Positions 1-9,577 of a stretch of DNA of 64,000 bases are shown in pieces. The notes below the pieces were generated by a model, which ran no database searches, was not told the origin of the DNA, and worked only from the letters and a program-made list of their open reading frames with translations. The DNA comes from Aquiluna sp. (GTDB lineage: Bacteria; Actinomycetota; Actinomycetes; Actinomycetales; Microbacteriaceae), in contig JAFMHN010000004.1 in assembly GCA_017854485.1 (NCBI GenBank), forward strand, positions 1 to 64,000, written 5' to 3'. The first letter of the stretch is position 1; each line of letters starts with the position of its first letter. Position numbers and translations under genes: made by a program.

Positions 1-690
1 GGCAACGGATGGGCAGTTGGCTTGGGTCAGAATCAGTACCCTACCTATCAAGCCAAATTCTCAGGTGCTATGAACGCTTGGGAATCCTTCAAGAAAGGGT
101 GGATTTTCGACGAACAGGTCTTTTGCCTCGATGGTCGCGAGGACTTTTCAGATGCTCGGACACTATTGACTCCTATGGAAGTCTCGGGAGGTGAGACCAA
201 AATGGCAGTAGTCCGCACAGGTCAACACACGGGACTAGTAGTCACCTCAAGAAGACCAACTGGGTATTCTGCAGATTGGGCCAAATCTGACTCTGGAATA
301 ACCGTTTACCGCTTGGACCTCAGTCTCATGAACGACAGGACTGGAGAGGGAAATGTGGATTGTGGTAACAGCCCAGACTTTGACAAGTGGGCCTATTACT
401 TGGCTCCAGATGGGAAAGCAGGGGTAGAGAATGCCTGCCGGTTTGAAGAATTCATTATCAAGGCTGGGCAAAAGGTTAGTTACGGAGGAGTTGAAGTCAA
501 ATTATCTTCAAGTGGCTCCAAGGACTTTATCGAAATCTCCAACAGGGCAACATTGAATTCGGCAGTAAATCGGAGCGGGCTAGGTAACTCGCTTTCACAG
601 GTCCTGGGCGAAGCAGTTCCCACGGCCCGAAAAATGAACTCTCGGAGCCACTGCTCCTGCTGTGGTTGCACGCCATCGGACCAAGAGTAG
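1..690 (+). CDS. C-terminal part of a secreted M6-like metallopeptidase paralogue (5' end outside window)
   Basis: The frame is open from base 1, so the TTG at 22 in the ORF track is probably not the true start; the gene begins upstream of the window. No catalytic motif lies in the visible part. Reading it beside the next gene shows the same layout: an AW..(F/W)..G(W/F)..DEQV.C segment, a strand-rich stretch, a long insertion, and a closing element of the type G(Q/E)xVxxxGxxxxxL followed by F(I/V)E(I/L). I infer that it is the C-terminal beta-rich half of a tandem paralogue of that peptidase-like lipoprotein. It ends with a Cys-rich tail (CSCCGC) that the neighbour lacks. The gap to the next start is 45 bases, so the two may be co-transcribed. 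Function beyond 'secreted peptidase-like' is unknown. Confidence 0.6.
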   Translation, partial: GNGWAVGLGQNQYPTYQAKFSGAMNAWESFKKGWIFDEQVFCLDGREDFSDARTLLTPMEVSGGETKMAVVRTGQHTGLVVTSRRPTGYSADWAKSDSGITVYRLDLSLMNDRTGEGNVDCGNSPDFDKWAYYLAPDGKAGVENACRFEEFIIKAGQKVSYGGVEVKLSSSGSKDFIEISNRATLNSAVNRSGLGNSLSQVLGEAVPTARKMNSRSHCSCCGCTPSDQE

Positions 691-735
691 GCAGGTCATG
701 AACCCCACTGAACTAAAATCACTCTTGGGGGAACA

Positions 736-2364
736 ATGAAAAAAGTACTCGCAATAGTCCTTGTCACGTTTTTAATTGCGGGCTGTTCTCAGCCTGTAAG
801 GCAAGAGACTTCCAGCGAAGCAAGACTCGGAGCTGCATTTGAATCGTGCGACGAACTTAATCTCGAATATCGAGGAGGAGTCTCGCGATCCGGTGCAAAG
901 AACACCGGCTCACTTCCTCTAGTTGAGTGGATAGAAGACCAGACTCTGTATGAGGCAAACGTCAATCTCGATGAGGACAAAGATGGTATCGCGTGCGAAA
1001 TCACGACTTTTGTCGAGGATGCTAACGAGGCTGGAGGGCAGACCAGCGATCAGGATATTGAACCGGACTTAGAGGTTTCGAGAAATGGGTACGAGTCTGT
1101 ATGCGACTTTGGGGAGCATGATTTTGCGCCCGAGGAATTCGAAATCTGGTCCAAAAAAACAGGCTTTTGCACAGGCCCAACGGGTTGGTTCGAAGCAATA
1201 AAAGACTCCCCGTTGCCAAACACTTGGGACCCCTCCGGACAGGAATCTTCCATAGAGCTTTGCAAGATCCAAAATAGTCCCGAATTACAAAACAGGGCTT
1301 TTCCTGTCGGGTCACAGATTCTCCAGTATCAAAACATGTTTCCGCGACCTGGAGCACGATTGCTAATTGTTGGGGTCGCTGGGACTGACTCGCTCCCCTC
1401 AAATCAGCGTCCAGAGTCCGATTATGCCTACCTTGGGAAATTCATAGCGCAGTGGGTCAATGGCATGGACGACTTCTCAGATGACTTTGAGGTTAGGTTC
1501 AATGATGAATACATCAAGCTCGACATTGAGCTTGAGTCATTCGGGGTGGCGCATTACTCCGACGCCAACTCCAAAAACTTCGGCAAATACCTTGAGGGAT
1601 ATGTTCGCCCCCATTTAGCTGATATTGATGGGGTCCTAGTTGTTACTACCCCAGGGACCAAGAGAGGGGTGTTAGAGCAAGGCGCCCTAGGAGGCTACGT
1701 AGTGAATGGCAAATTTGTTCCGGTGATGTCTGTCCCTCCCGCCACTTTTAGTACTCGCTTTGTCAGAGACTTTCCCATGATTTTGCCCATGGAAATTATC
1801 CACGAGTGGGGTCACGCGGGGTCTGGGCTCGACGATCCAAATGGTTCGAATTACTTCCAAAATGAAAAGGAAGGCGATCCGGATGACCTCGGTATGGGCG
1901 GTTGGGGGCTTCAGTCCACTAGCAAGACGGATCGGACAGCCTGGAACAGGTGGATCACGGGATTCCTGAGGGACGAACAGGTCATTTGTGCAGACACCTC
2001 TGGTACTCACGCTCTAAAAGCAACTTCCGTAATGACGCAGGAAAAGAAGATTTTGGTTGTGCCCTTAGATAATGAACATGTGCTAGTCGCCGAGTCGATT
2101 CGTGCGACTGGATTGAATTACAAGTTAGGTTTCGAGAGTGAGGGCCTTCTCGTTTACGAGGTAAATACTGCCGATGTCAGGCAGCACTATGGTGCCAAAC
2201 TGATTTTGCCAGAAGGTCGCGTAGCTGAACGCAGAATCCCCTTGATAGTTCCTGATGCCCCCCTGAAGCCAGGCGAGTCCGTCACTCACAAAGGATTCAA
2301 AATCACCGTCCTGGATGCTATCGGTCAGGGAAATTTTGTTGAGTTGACAGCGCCGCCTAATTGA
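736..2364 (+). CDS. Excalibur-domain lipoprotein with M6-like zinc metallopeptidase domain
   Basis: A 542-residue exported lipoprotein. Residues 1-17 form a lipoprotein signal ending in the lipobox LIAGC. Residues about 36-92 resemble an Excalibur calcium-binding domain: spaced cysteines (ESCDEL) and the closing DEDKDGIACE loop. The middle carries a zincin motif, HEWGH at residues 356-360. It is followed by a G-W-G segment and an AWNRW..GF stretch like those after the zinc site of M6 (immune inhibitor A-like) peptidases, then a beta-rich C-terminal region. The start ATG follows a good ribosome site (TTGGGGGAAC). Substrate and exact family are not known; M6-like is inferred from motif order. 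The TGA stop shares its last base with the converging tRNA-Thr gene. The gene upstream appears to be a paralogue. Confidence 0.75.
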   Translation: MKKVLAIVLVTFLIAGCSQPVRQETSSEARLGAAFESCDELNLEYRGGVSRSGAKNTGSLPLVEWIEDQTLYEANVNLDEDKDGIACEITTFVEDANEAGGQTSDQDIEPDLEVSRNGYESVCDFGEHDFAPEEFEIWSKKTGFCTGPTGWFEAIKDSPLPNTWDPSGQESSIELCKIQNSPELQNRAFPVGSQILQYQNMFPRPGARLLIVGVAGTDSLPSNQRPESDYAYLGKFIAQWVNGMDDFSDDFEVRFNDEYIKLDIELESFGVAHYSDANSKNFGKYLEGYVRPHLADIDGVLVVTTPGTKRGVLEQGALGGYVVNGKFVPVMSVPPATFSTRFVRDFPMILPMEIIHEWGHAGSGLDDPNGSNYFQNEKEGDPDDLGMGGWGLQSTSKTDRTAWNRWITGFLRDEQVICADTSGTHALKATSVMTQEKKILVVPLDNEHVLVAESIRATGLNYKLGFESEGLLVYEVNTADVRQHYGAKLILPEGRVAERRIPLIVPDAPLKPGESVTHKGFKITVLDAIGQGNFVELTAPPN

Positions 2365-2436
2365 GCCACCTAGCGGAATCGAACCGCTGACCTGCTCTTT
2401 ACGAGGGAGCTGCTCTACCGACTGAGCTAAGGTGGC
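2364..2436 (-). tRNA. tRNA-Thr (anticodon CGT)
   Basis: The reverse complement folds as a cloverleaf: acceptor GCCACCT/AGGTGGC, D stem GCTC/GAGC, anticodon loop CTCGTAA giving anticodon CGT (codon ACG), T arm AGCGG-TTCGATT-CCGCT. CCA is not encoded. The pair closing the anticodon loop (31-39) reads C-A, so the stem has four standard pairs. The discriminator base overlaps the last base of the convergent peptidase stop codon. Confidence 0.93.
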
Positions 2437-2449
2437 GAAGTAAAAAAGT

Positions 2450-3355
2450 TTAGCGGCTAATCACTCCAGCGCGCTTGAGCCTTTCTACGGCAGCATCCTC
2501 AATCGGTGAATCTGGGCCGATCGCAAACCGCATAAACCTAAGCAGGTTTGCTGTCACAGGACGCAGCAACCAAAGCGGGTATGACCTAAGCCCGATCATT
2601 TTTTGATACTCCTTTGGCATGGAAGCAAGTGCCGAATGGAACAGGAGCGCATAGACCGGTTTTGCAAGTGGCGGTAGAGGGGCTTTCCTGATCCAGTTAA
2701 TGATGTTTTTGGTTTCATCGGTCACACTTATTTTGTCTCTGAAGTCGCTCAGGGTTTGTTTCAGCTCAGCTTCGCTCATCGGAACAGTCTTTAGACCAAG
2801 CGGGCCGACTGACTTCGACCAGAGCTCTACATAGCTGTCTGCTCCGCCCGGGATTGGCTTCTTCGAATAGTTCTGGTGAGCTCGCAAAAACGAATCCATG
2901 AATGCAACGTGCACCCAGAGCAGCAGGTCTTTGTCTGCTGCTCGGTAATCCTTTGTTTCACCTGCCGCCGTTTCATAACTGCCGCTAACGGTCTTGTGCA
3001 TGCGGTTAACCCTGGCAGCCTCACCCTTGATGGCCTCAAGAGAGCCAAAAGTGGTGACGGTTAGCCAACGAATGGTTCCAGAAAGTCTTCCAAGAGGATC
3101 TTGCTCATACCGGGAGTGCTGAGCAACGCCTGTCAGGGACCCTGGGTGGAGAGCCTGCATCAAAAGCGCCCTTACTCCTCCAACCAAAGTGGAGAAGTCG
3201 CCATGGACTATCCATGGGGCATCCTCTGGTGTGTAAAAGCCTGGCTCGTCCCCTGCGGCAACAACCTCCAGCCATGGCGGAATTCCATCAGCAGCACCTG
3301 AGAGGAGTCTTCTGAATCTGCGCGACAGGCTCTCTTGCAGTGCGTTGTTTGCCAA
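2450..3355 (-). CDS. MpaB-type oxygenase (DUF2236) family protein
   Basis: About 301 residues. The sequence has the hallmarks of the DUF2236/MpaB (latex-clearing-like) family: an early WIVHGD segment, QALHPGSLTGVAQHSRY, then RWLTVTTFG and a later WVHVAFMDSFL helix. The conserved His residues are those used for haem in characterised members. The physiological substrate in actinobacteria is generally unknown. The ORF track starts at the TTG at 3394. I prefer the TTG at 3355 because an AGG-containing ribosome site sits seven bases before it and the upstream start would run into the ribosome site of the divergent gene; this is not certain. The stop lies 13 bases from the tRNA-Thr gene. Confidence 0.8.
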   Translation of the reverse strand: MANNALQESLSRRFRRLLSGAADGIPPWLEVVAAGDEPGFYTPEDAPWIVHGDFSTLVGGVRALLMQALHPGSLTGVAQHSRYEQDPLGRLSGTIRWLTVTTFGSLEAIKGEAARVNRMHKTVSGSYETAAGETKDYRAADKDLLLWVHVAFMDSFLRAHQNYSKKPIPGGADSYVELWSKSVGPLGLKTVPMSEAELKQTLSDFRDKISVTDETKNIINWIRKAPLPPLAKPVYALLFHSALASMPKEYQKMIGLRSYPLWLLRPVTANLLRFMRFAIGPDSPIEDAAVERLKRAGVISR

Positions 3356-3396
3356 TGTGTTGCCTAACCTTGTAGATACGAACAAAGGAAGCAACC

Positions 3397-3765
3397 ATGA
3401 CAGAGGCCGAACTAATCCGCGAGTTCCAAAAAAATCGTTTGCACATCATCTTGGCACAGCTTGCCCCGACCGCCATGCTCGCATTTGCTGCTTTTGCAAC
3501 GCCGACCATCTCTGAATACCCAATGGCCGTGATTCATGGGTTCGCGCTAATTCTCTTGGCATCCGGAATCCTCGGTGCTCTGGCTGAGTTCTCGGCAGCC
3601 TCACAAGCTCAGGCGGTCATTGATGATTTGAGGACCCTTCCAGGTGCTTCAGCACTTAGAAACCGAGTGATCAGCTTTAGGCCTTGGCTGAATGTTGTGA
3701 AGTTTGTGACACCGGCAATCTTCGTTGCAATCTTTGCAGCGCTAATTATTGCCCTGTATTTCTAG
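3397..3765 (+). CDS. Small membrane protein, unknown function
   Basis: A 122-residue protein with an Arg/Lys-containing N-terminus and hydrophobic segments at about residues 22-40, 46-66 and 97-121, so probably three membrane helices. The loop between helices 2 and 3 is charged and Ala-rich. The ATG is preceded by AAGGAAGCAACC, a good ribosome site. It is divergent from the MpaB-like gene and its stop overlaps the stop of the TAP-like hydrolase by four bases. I do not recognise a family. Confidence 0.7.
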   Translation: MTEAELIREFQKNRLHIILAQLAPTAMLAFAAFATPTISEYPMAVIHGFALILLASGILGALAEFSAASQAQAVIDDLRTLPGASALRNRVISFRPWLNVVKFVTPAIFVAIFAALIIALYF

Positions 3766-5234
3766 CGAGAGCTGCAGAGCAGCTTGTCCAAAGGTTCACC
3801 GGCCAGATAGCTGTCAACGACTGAATCAACGCAAGGGTTTGATCCATAGGCTGTGTGTCCCTCGCCTTCAAAGGTGAGCAGGTCCGACCCTTTGAGTAGC
3901 CCACTCAACACAATTGCGTGCTGGTAGGGGGTGGCAGGGTCTCCTGTTGTGCCAATGATCAGCGGCTTGGTGCTGGGCGTGACATTGAAATCAAGAACAG
4001 TATTGCCGACGCCCTCTGGCCAACCAAAACAGGAGCCATCGCCATAGGCAAAGTACTTGCCAAACACCGGGCTGGCATTAGCGATTGCCTCGGATAAATC
4101 TTCCCCGTTTACGGGGTAAGTTTTCTCATCCGCGCAAGCAATCGCGCTGTTGGCTTCAACCAGGTTTGTTAGGTAGCCGCCCTCGGAATCTCGATCGTTG
4201 TAGAAATCAGCAAGCAGTAGCAGCATGGTGCCATCGCCCTTGAGGGCATCCTCGATTCCCGCTGATAGGTAGGGCCAAGAACCCTCGGAATAAAGAGTCA
4301 CAATGATCCCCGCAATGGCCGCTGACAGCGAGAGGTCCCTGTCGTAATCAGTTGGCAAGGTGTTGCGCTCGAGGTTCCGCAGAATGCTGCCGATAGTGTC
4401 CTTGGCCTCGTTTATGTCTTGTGGCAGTGGACAGGAGACCTGAGCAAAGCAGTCCTCGAGGTAGGCTTCCATCGCCATGTCAAAGCCCGCTATCTGGGCA
4501 AGCAGAGCGGCGTCTGGTCCAAGGGTTGGGTCAACCGCCCCGTCCAGAATAAAGAGACCAACCTTGCCTGGGAACAGTGCGGCATAGTTGGCGCCCAGCT
4601 CGGTACCGTAGCTATAACCCAGGTAGTTCAAAAGCTCGCTGCCAACCAGTTCGCGCAACAGGTCCAGGTCTTTTGCGGTTTGCTGGGTATTGAAATATCC
4701 GGTGCTGATCTCCCCCTGGCAGCTCTGGCCAAAACGCTCGGCCACATCCGCCAGGTAGGCAAGGTCTTCTTCTGTTCCAAATCCGTAGGGTGATGGACTG
4801 TAAAGCAGCTTGTCCTTCAGCCCCATGTCGCTGCAGGTCACTGCAGTGCTGTCTCCGACACCGCGCGGGTCAAAGGCGATCACTTGGAAATTTTCTCTGA
4901 GGTAAGCGCTCCCCATGCTGTCGTAGCCATCCCGCATCCAACTAATTGCACCGGATCCCGGGCCACCCGGGTTTATAAACAGTGGGGCTAAGTTCTCGGA
5001 GCCCGCTTTACGCATCAGGGCGATTGAAATCAGCTTTTCTTCGGGCTCATTCCAATCCAAGGGAACCGCAACCGATGCGCACTCGAACTGGTCACCACAA
5101 TCCAACCAGCCAATTTCCTGCTCAAAAAGGTCGACCGCGCCGCTTGTTACCCCCTGGACCGGGTCAGGCTGAGTGACCTCAGCGCAGCCGGTCAGGGTTA
5201 TAAGTGCTGCTATCGCAGCGGCTCTAAGCCGCAA
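3762..5234 (-). CDS. TAP-like alpha/beta hydrolase lipoprotein
   Basis: 490 residues, exported as a lipoprotein (N-terminus ending TLTGC, Cys 17). The alpha/beta hydrolase fold is visible: an oxyanion-region stretch NPGGPGSGA, nucleophile elbow GYSYGTELG at about residue 205, Asp in the GTTGDPATPYQ segment and a C-terminal His in GEGHTAYG. The C-terminal part matches the TAP-like domain of the tripeptidyl-aminopeptidase/SlpD-SlpE group of actinobacteria, which release N-terminal peptides outside the cell. Exact peptide specificity cannot be read from sequence. The start overlaps the end of holB by 11 bases, so it is probably the last gene of the minus-strand block running from the Tad locus through topA. 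Confidence 0.85.
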   Translation of the reverse strand: MRLRAAAIAALITLTGCAEVTQPDPVQGVTSGAVDLFEQEIGWLDCGDQFECASVAVPLDWNEPEEKLISIALMRKAGSENLAPLFINPGGPGSGAISWMRDGYDSMGSAYLRENFQVIAFDPRGVGDSTAVTCSDMGLKDKLLYSPSPYGFGTEEDLAYLADVAERFGQSCQGEISTGYFNTQQTAKDLDLLRELVGSELLNYLGYSYGTELGANYAALFPGKVGLFILDGAVDPTLGPDAALLAQIAGFDMAMEAYLEDCFAQVSCPLPQDINEAKDTIGSILRNLERNTLPTDYDRDLSLSAAIAGIIVTLYSEGSWPYLSAGIEDALKGDGTMLLLLADFYNDRDSEGGYLTNLVEANSAIACADEKTYPVNGEDLSEAIANASPVFGKYFAYGDGSCFGWPEGVGNTVLDFNVTPSTKPLIIGTTGDPATPYQHAIVLSGLLKGSDLLTFEGEGHTAYGSNPCVDSVVDSYLAGEPLDKLLCSSR

Positions 5235-6393
5235 CGTCTTGCCTCAAAATCATGCGTGTGCAGAGCGACTCGAGCACCAACAGGTCTCTAACGTTTGAGG
5301 CTAGGCGCTTCCTAGCCTCGGTAATTGCATCTAGAACCGCGATGTTGTCATCCACGGTGGTGCCATGAACCCTTAGGTTTAGCTCGTCGATCAGGTCCTC
5401 GTTGGTAAGTTCCGCGTTGGCTTGCAACTGCAGCGAGATTACATCGCGGAAAAAGGACTCGGCATCTGTGAAGATGCGGTCGATGCCGTCTCTGAGTGCC
5501 CTGGTGTTTCTGCGCTTTTGGTTTTCCTCAAGGTCTTTGAACTGAGGTCGGAGATTTGGGGGAATCCGCTCGTCAACTGCCAAGCCGAATGCCCGCATCA
5601 AGTGCTCTTTCTCAGCGGTGTCTCGCTCCTTGGCCAGAGCCTCGGCATCGCGCTTGGCCACGCCCAAAAGCTTTTCAGCTGCAAGCATTGCTCGAGACAG
5701 ATTTGTGATCGATGAAATTTCACGAAGAGTCTCTGCCCTTCTGGCCCTGGCATCCTGAGAGCCGGCAAGTCTTCTTGCCATGCCCACGTGGTTCTGAGCT
5801 TGCCTGGCGCTTTTCAGGGCTAAGTCTTTGTCGATGCCATCGCGCTTAATTAGTAACTCAGCAACCTCTGTTGCACTTGGCAGCCGAAGCAGCACGTTCC
5901 TAGCCCGTGATCTGATTGTCGGCAATAAGTCAGCAACGCTGGGAGCACACAGGATCCAGATGGTCTTTTCCTGAGGTTCTTCAAGCGCCTTTAGTAAAAC
6001 ATTGGAGGTGCGCTCGGTCATCCGGTCACTGTCTTCAATGATCACAATCCGGTAGTCGCCCACCGTGCTGGACATCTGTGACTTTTGCACCAGAGAGCGA
6101 ACCTCATCGATGCTGATTGTTACTCGCTCGGTTGCCAGGGTGAGAATGTCGGGATGTGCATCAGCAAGTGCTAATGAGCATTGCTGGCAGTTACCGCAGC
6201 CGTTTTGTTCGCACTGCAGGGCAGCTGCGAATGACTTTGCCAAAAGCGATCTTCCAGATCCTGCGGGACCAGTAAACAGCCAGGCATGGTGAACGCCCTC
6301 GGCCTTTGATGCAATTGCTCGTTGCAGCTGTTCGATGGCTTCTGGTTGACCCAGCAGCTCATCGAAGATGCCGCTGGTCAAGGCGTACCCCAA
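5224..6393 (-). CDS. holB: DNA polymerase III subunit delta'
   Basis: 389 residues. Clamp-loader ATPase of the AAA+ family, part of the complex that loads the beta sliding clamp. The N-terminus carries FDELLGQPEAI, a P-loop-like GPAGSGRSLLA whose last residues depart from GK(S/T) as is usual in delta', a zinc-type cluster (C-x4-C-x2-C-x2-C), and the sensor region with SRARNVLLRLP. A longer C-terminal domain is typical of actinobacterial HolB. Its start overlaps the end of tmk by 16 bases; tmk-holB is a common gene pair and suggests translational coupling. Confidence 0.93.
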   Translation of the reverse strand: MGYALTSGIFDELLGQPEAIEQLQRAIASKAEGVHHAWLFTGPAGSGRSLLAKSFAAALQCEQNGCGNCQQCSLALADAHPDILTLATERVTISIDEVRSLVQKSQMSSTVGDYRIVIIEDSDRMTERTSNVLLKALEEPQEKTIWILCAPSVADLLPTIRSRARNVLLRLPSATEVAELLIKRDGIDKDLALKSARQAQNHVGMARRLAGSQDARARRAETLREISSITNLSRAMLAAEKLLGVAKRDAEALAKERDTAEKEHLMRAFGLAVDERIPPNLRPQFKDLEENQKRRNTRALRDGIDRIFTDAESFFRDVISLQLQANAELTNEDLIDELNLRVHGTTVDDNIAVLDAITEARKRLASNVRDLLVLESLCTRMILRQDVAA

Positions 6394-6989
6394 AATGACT
6401 CGACCCTTGCTATCACCGCTTGGTGGATGGATTCGATTGTCATGGTGGCATCAATTACTTCAAAACGCTCAGCCGAAGCCATTTCTAGGTATTGCGCGCG
6501 GGCCCTTTCAAAAAAGCCAACTTCTTCACTTTCCAAGCGATCAGGTTCGGTACCGGTGTCATCACGACGGGTTAGTGCCTGTGCTGCTGGCATATCCAGC
6601 AAGAACGTCAAATCAGGCTCCAGGTTGCCAACCGCCCACAACGAAATGTCTCTAACTTCATCAACCGACAGTTCCCTGGCGGCTCCCTGGTAGGCGACCG
6701 AGGAGTCAAAATAACGATCGGAGAGCACCACTTTGCCGGCGGCAAGAGCTGGCTCAATCTTGGTGGTCACGTGGTGTGCTCTATCTGCTGCATAGAGTAA
6801 AGCTTCGGCCCTGGGTGCGACATTTCCCTTGCGGTGCAAAAGCAGGTGCCTGATTTCCTGGCCAAGTTCCGTGCCGCCTGGCTCCATGGTTCTAACAACT
6901 TCATGGCCCTGCTTGATAAGCCATGCCTCTAGTAGGTCCAACTGAGTCGATTTGCCAACTCCGTCGATGCCCTCAAAGGTTATAAACAC
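6378..6989 (-). CDS. tmk: Thymidylate kinase
   Basis: 203 residues, the usual size. It phosphorylates dTMP to dTDP. The N-terminus shows the P-loop FEGIDGVGKST; the LVRTMEPGGT-type segment appears as VVRTMEPGGTELG; SDRYFDSSVAYQG is the conserved dTMP/Mg region; and the lid lies around TRRDDTGTEPDRLES. It sits between topA (two bases upstream) and holB (overlapping), so the three are very likely co-transcribed. Confidence 0.95.
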   Translation of the reverse strand: MFITFEGIDGVGKSTQLDLLEAWLIKQGHEVVRTMEPGGTELGQEIRHLLLHRKGNVAPRAEALLYAADRAHHVTTKIEPALAAGKVVLSDRYFDSSVAYQGAARELSVDEVRDISLWAVGNLEPDLTFLLDMPAAQALTRRDDTGTEPDRLESEEVGFFERARAQYLEMASAERFEVIDATMTIESIHQAVIARVESFWGTP

Positions 6990-6991
6990 GG

Positions 6992-9565
6992 CTACCGCTT
7001 TTTTCTAGTCTTTTTCTGAGTCTTCGGAGCCTCGCCTGGCTCCACCCCTAGTTTTTCACGCCTAATTGCCAAAAGCTCGTAGGCGCGGTCATTGGTTAGC
7101 TCATCCAGCGGTTCATCCTTAGGAACTGTGGCGTTCACAATGCCATCTGAAACATAGAGACCGAACTGGCCTGATTTGGCAACGACGTTCGCCTTGGATG
7201 CCGGGTCCTCGCCGAACTCCTTGAGGGGTGTTGCCGCTGTCCTGCGGCCGCCGTATTTAGGCTGTTTGTAAATCTCGAGCGCCTGCTCCAGCGTCAGATC
7301 AAAAATTTGCTCCTCTGATTCAAGGCTCCTGGAGTCGGTGCCACGCTTTAGGTATGGACCGAACTTTCCATTCTGCGCCGTGATCTCAGCCTCTGATTCT
7401 GGATCCACTCCAATTACTCGTGGCAATGAGAGTAGCTTCAGGGCCTCTTCGTAGCTCACGGTGTCAACCGCCATGGTTTTGAACAGTGAGGCGGTCTTTG
7501 GCTTTGGATTTCCCTCGTCAACCAGGGTGATGTATGGACCGTAGCGGCCATCCTTCACGATTATGTCTAGCCCTGTTTCTGGCTCTTGGCCAAGCACCCG
7601 GTCGCTAGCAGGAGGTGCGTTGACTAATTCGATTGCCTTCTCGTGGGTCAGTTCATCTGGGCTAAGGTCGACCGGGATGTTCACGATGCGACGCTCGTCG
7701 TTTTCCATGACCTCGATGTAAGGGCCATACTTACCGGTTCTTAGGTTGATGCCCTCAGCAATCTCAAAGGTGTTGATGAGCCGCGGGTCGCTTTCGCCGA
7801 GGCTTTCAACTGTTGCCTGGAGTCCATCATCGCCAAAGTAGAATTCCTTGAGCCAGCCGGAGCGGTCGAGCTCACCCACGGCGATTTTGTCTAGGTCGGA
7901 TTCCATTTTTGCAGTGAAGGCATAGTCGACCAGGTGGCCGAAGTTTTCCTCTAGGAACCTGGTGACAGTGAATGCAATCCATTCTGGAACCAGCGCGCTA
8001 CCGCGCTTTACGACATAGCCCTTGGAGATAATTGTCGAGATGATTGCTGCATAGGTGGAGGGTCTTCCGATCCCCTGCTCCTCAAGCGCCTTCACTAATG
8101 ACGCTTCCGTGTATCGGGCTGGCGGCGAAGTCGAATGATCTTTTGATGCTATTTCATCAATTTTTAGAGACTGACCAACTTCCAAAATTGGAAGCTTGGC
8201 ACTGGCGTCTTCCTTCTTGTCTTCCTCTGGGTCCTGGTATACAGCCAGGAAGCCAGGGGTGATAACGGTGGTTCCAGAGGCTGAGAACTCAGCTTGCTTG
8301 CCATCCACTTGAGTTTCAAACTTGACCGTGGTGGTGGAGAGCTTGGCATCGGCCATCTGGGACGCAACAGTCCTCCGCCAAATCAGTTCATATAGAAGGT
8401 GTGATTTGCCATGCAACACACTCTTGAGTTCGTTTGGATGTGCAAAGGTCTCACCTGAAGGCCGAATTGCCTCGTGTGCTTCCTGGGCATTTTTAGACTT
8501 TGCGCCATAGATTCTTGGGCTTGGTGAGACTGAGTCATCTCCAAAAAGTTGCTTAGCTGCCGCGAGCGCCGCGCTTATGGCCTGTCCAGATAGAGCTGGT
8601 GAGTCGGTTCGCATGTAGGTAATGTGACCGTCTTGGTAGAGCATTTGAGCAGTGTCCATGGCCTGCTTAGCGCTCATGCCGAGTTTTCTAGAGGCCTCCT
8701 GCTGCAGGGTAGAGGTGGTGAAAGGTGCATACGGCTTTCTGGTTGAAGGCTTTGCCTCCACCGAGGTAACCGCAAGCTCTGCACCCTCAAGCTTTTTCGC
8801 AAGATCAGAGGCCTGTGAGGGACTGAGCACCAGTACCTCCTGGACCAGCTTTCCGCCCTCATCAAAACTCTTGGAGCCAGCCAGTTTTTCGTTCGCAAGT
8901 TTTGCCAGCTTTGCGTCGAACTGAATTGAATTGTGGTTCAAGGTTGCTGTGATCGATGAGTAGCTAGCGGACACGAATGCAATTCGTTCGCGCTCTCGCT
9001 GCACAATCATGCGCATTGCCGGCGACTGCACGCGACCAGCCGACAGGCCTCGGTTGATCTTGCGCCAGAGCACCGGTGAAATCTCATAACCAACTAGTCG
9101 GTCCACTACTCGCCTGGTTTCCTGAGCCTCAACCAGATTGTCGTTTAGCTCACGAGTGTTCTTGGCAGCTGCAGCGATGGCATCCTTAGTGATCTCATTG
9201 AAGACCATTCGGTGCACTGGAACCTTTGGCTTCAATACTTCTAGGAGGTGCCAGGCGATTGCCTCACCCTCGCGGTCCTCATCAGTGGCCAGGTAAAGCT
9301 CTTCGGCGCCCTTGAGCGCCTTCTTCAAATCCGTGACGGTTTTGGTCTTGCCGGGTGAAACTACGTAAAAAGGTTCAAAGTCGTTGTCTATATCTATGGA
9401 GAACTTACCTAGCGGACCCTTTTTCTTATCCGCTGGAACATCCCGTGGTTCAGCTAAATCACGAATGTGGCCAACTGAGGCCAATACCTCGTAGTCACTA
9501 CCTAGATATTTAGAGATCGTCTTCGCCTTGGCGGGCGACTCAACAATCACTAGCTTCTTAGCCAA
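6992..9565 (-). CDS. topA: DNA topoisomerase I
   Basis: 857 residues, type IA topoisomerase relaxing negative supercoils. The Toprim domain is at the N-terminus ([13 protein letters not shown], then DEDREGEA). The catalytic region includes [10 protein letters not shown], and the active-site Tyr lies in HITYMRTDS at about residue 315. The C-terminal half has four topoisomerase I repeats marked by GKYGPY, GRYGPY, GKFGPY and GQFGLY, and ends in a Lys/Arg-rich tail, as in other actinobacterial TopA. It starts at TTG with an AGGAG site six bases upstream. The Tad genes lie immediately upstream on the same strand, a neighbourhood typical of actinobacteria. Confidence 0.97.
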   Translation of the reverse strand: MAKKLVIVESPAKAKTISKYLGSDYEVLASVGHIRDLAEPRDVPADKKKGPLGKFSIDIDNDFEPFYVVSPGKTKTVTDLKKALKGAEELYLATDEDREGEAIAWHLLEVLKPKVPVHRMVFNEITKDAIAAAAKNTRELNDNLVEAQETRRVVDRLVGYEISPVLWRKINRGLSAGRVQSPAMRMIVQRERERIAFVSASYSSITATLNHNSIQFDAKLAKLANEKLAGSKSFDEGGKLVQEVLVLSPSQASDLAKKLEGAELAVTSVEAKPSTRKPYAPFTTSTLQQEASRKLGMSAKQAMDTAQMLYQDGHITYMRTDSPALSGQAISAALAAAKQLFGDDSVSPSPRIYGAKSKNAQEAHEAIRPSGETFAHPNELKSVLHGKSHLLYELIWRRTVASQMADAKLSTTTVKFETQVDGKQAEFSASGTTVITPGFLAVYQDPEEDKKEDASAKLPILEVGQSLKIDEIASKDHSTSPPARYTEASLVKALEEQGIGRPSTYAAIISTIISKGYVVKRGSALVPEWIAFTVTRFLEENFGHLVDYAFTAKMESDLDKIAVGELDRSGWLKEFYFGDDGLQATVESLGESDPRLINTFEIAEGINLRTGKYGPYIEVMENDERRIVNIPVDLSPDELTHEKAIELVNAPPASDRVLGQEPETGLDIIVKDGRYGPYITLVDEGNPKPKTASLFKTMAVDTVSYEEALKLLSLPRVIGVDPESEAEITAQNGKFGPYLKRGTDSRSLESEEQIFDLTLEQALEIYKQPKYGGRRTAATPLKEFGEDPASKANVVAKSGQFGLYVSDGIVNATVPKDEPLDELTNDRAYELLAIRREKLGVEPGEAPKTQKKTRKKR

Positions 9566-9577
9566 AAATGCTCCTAA

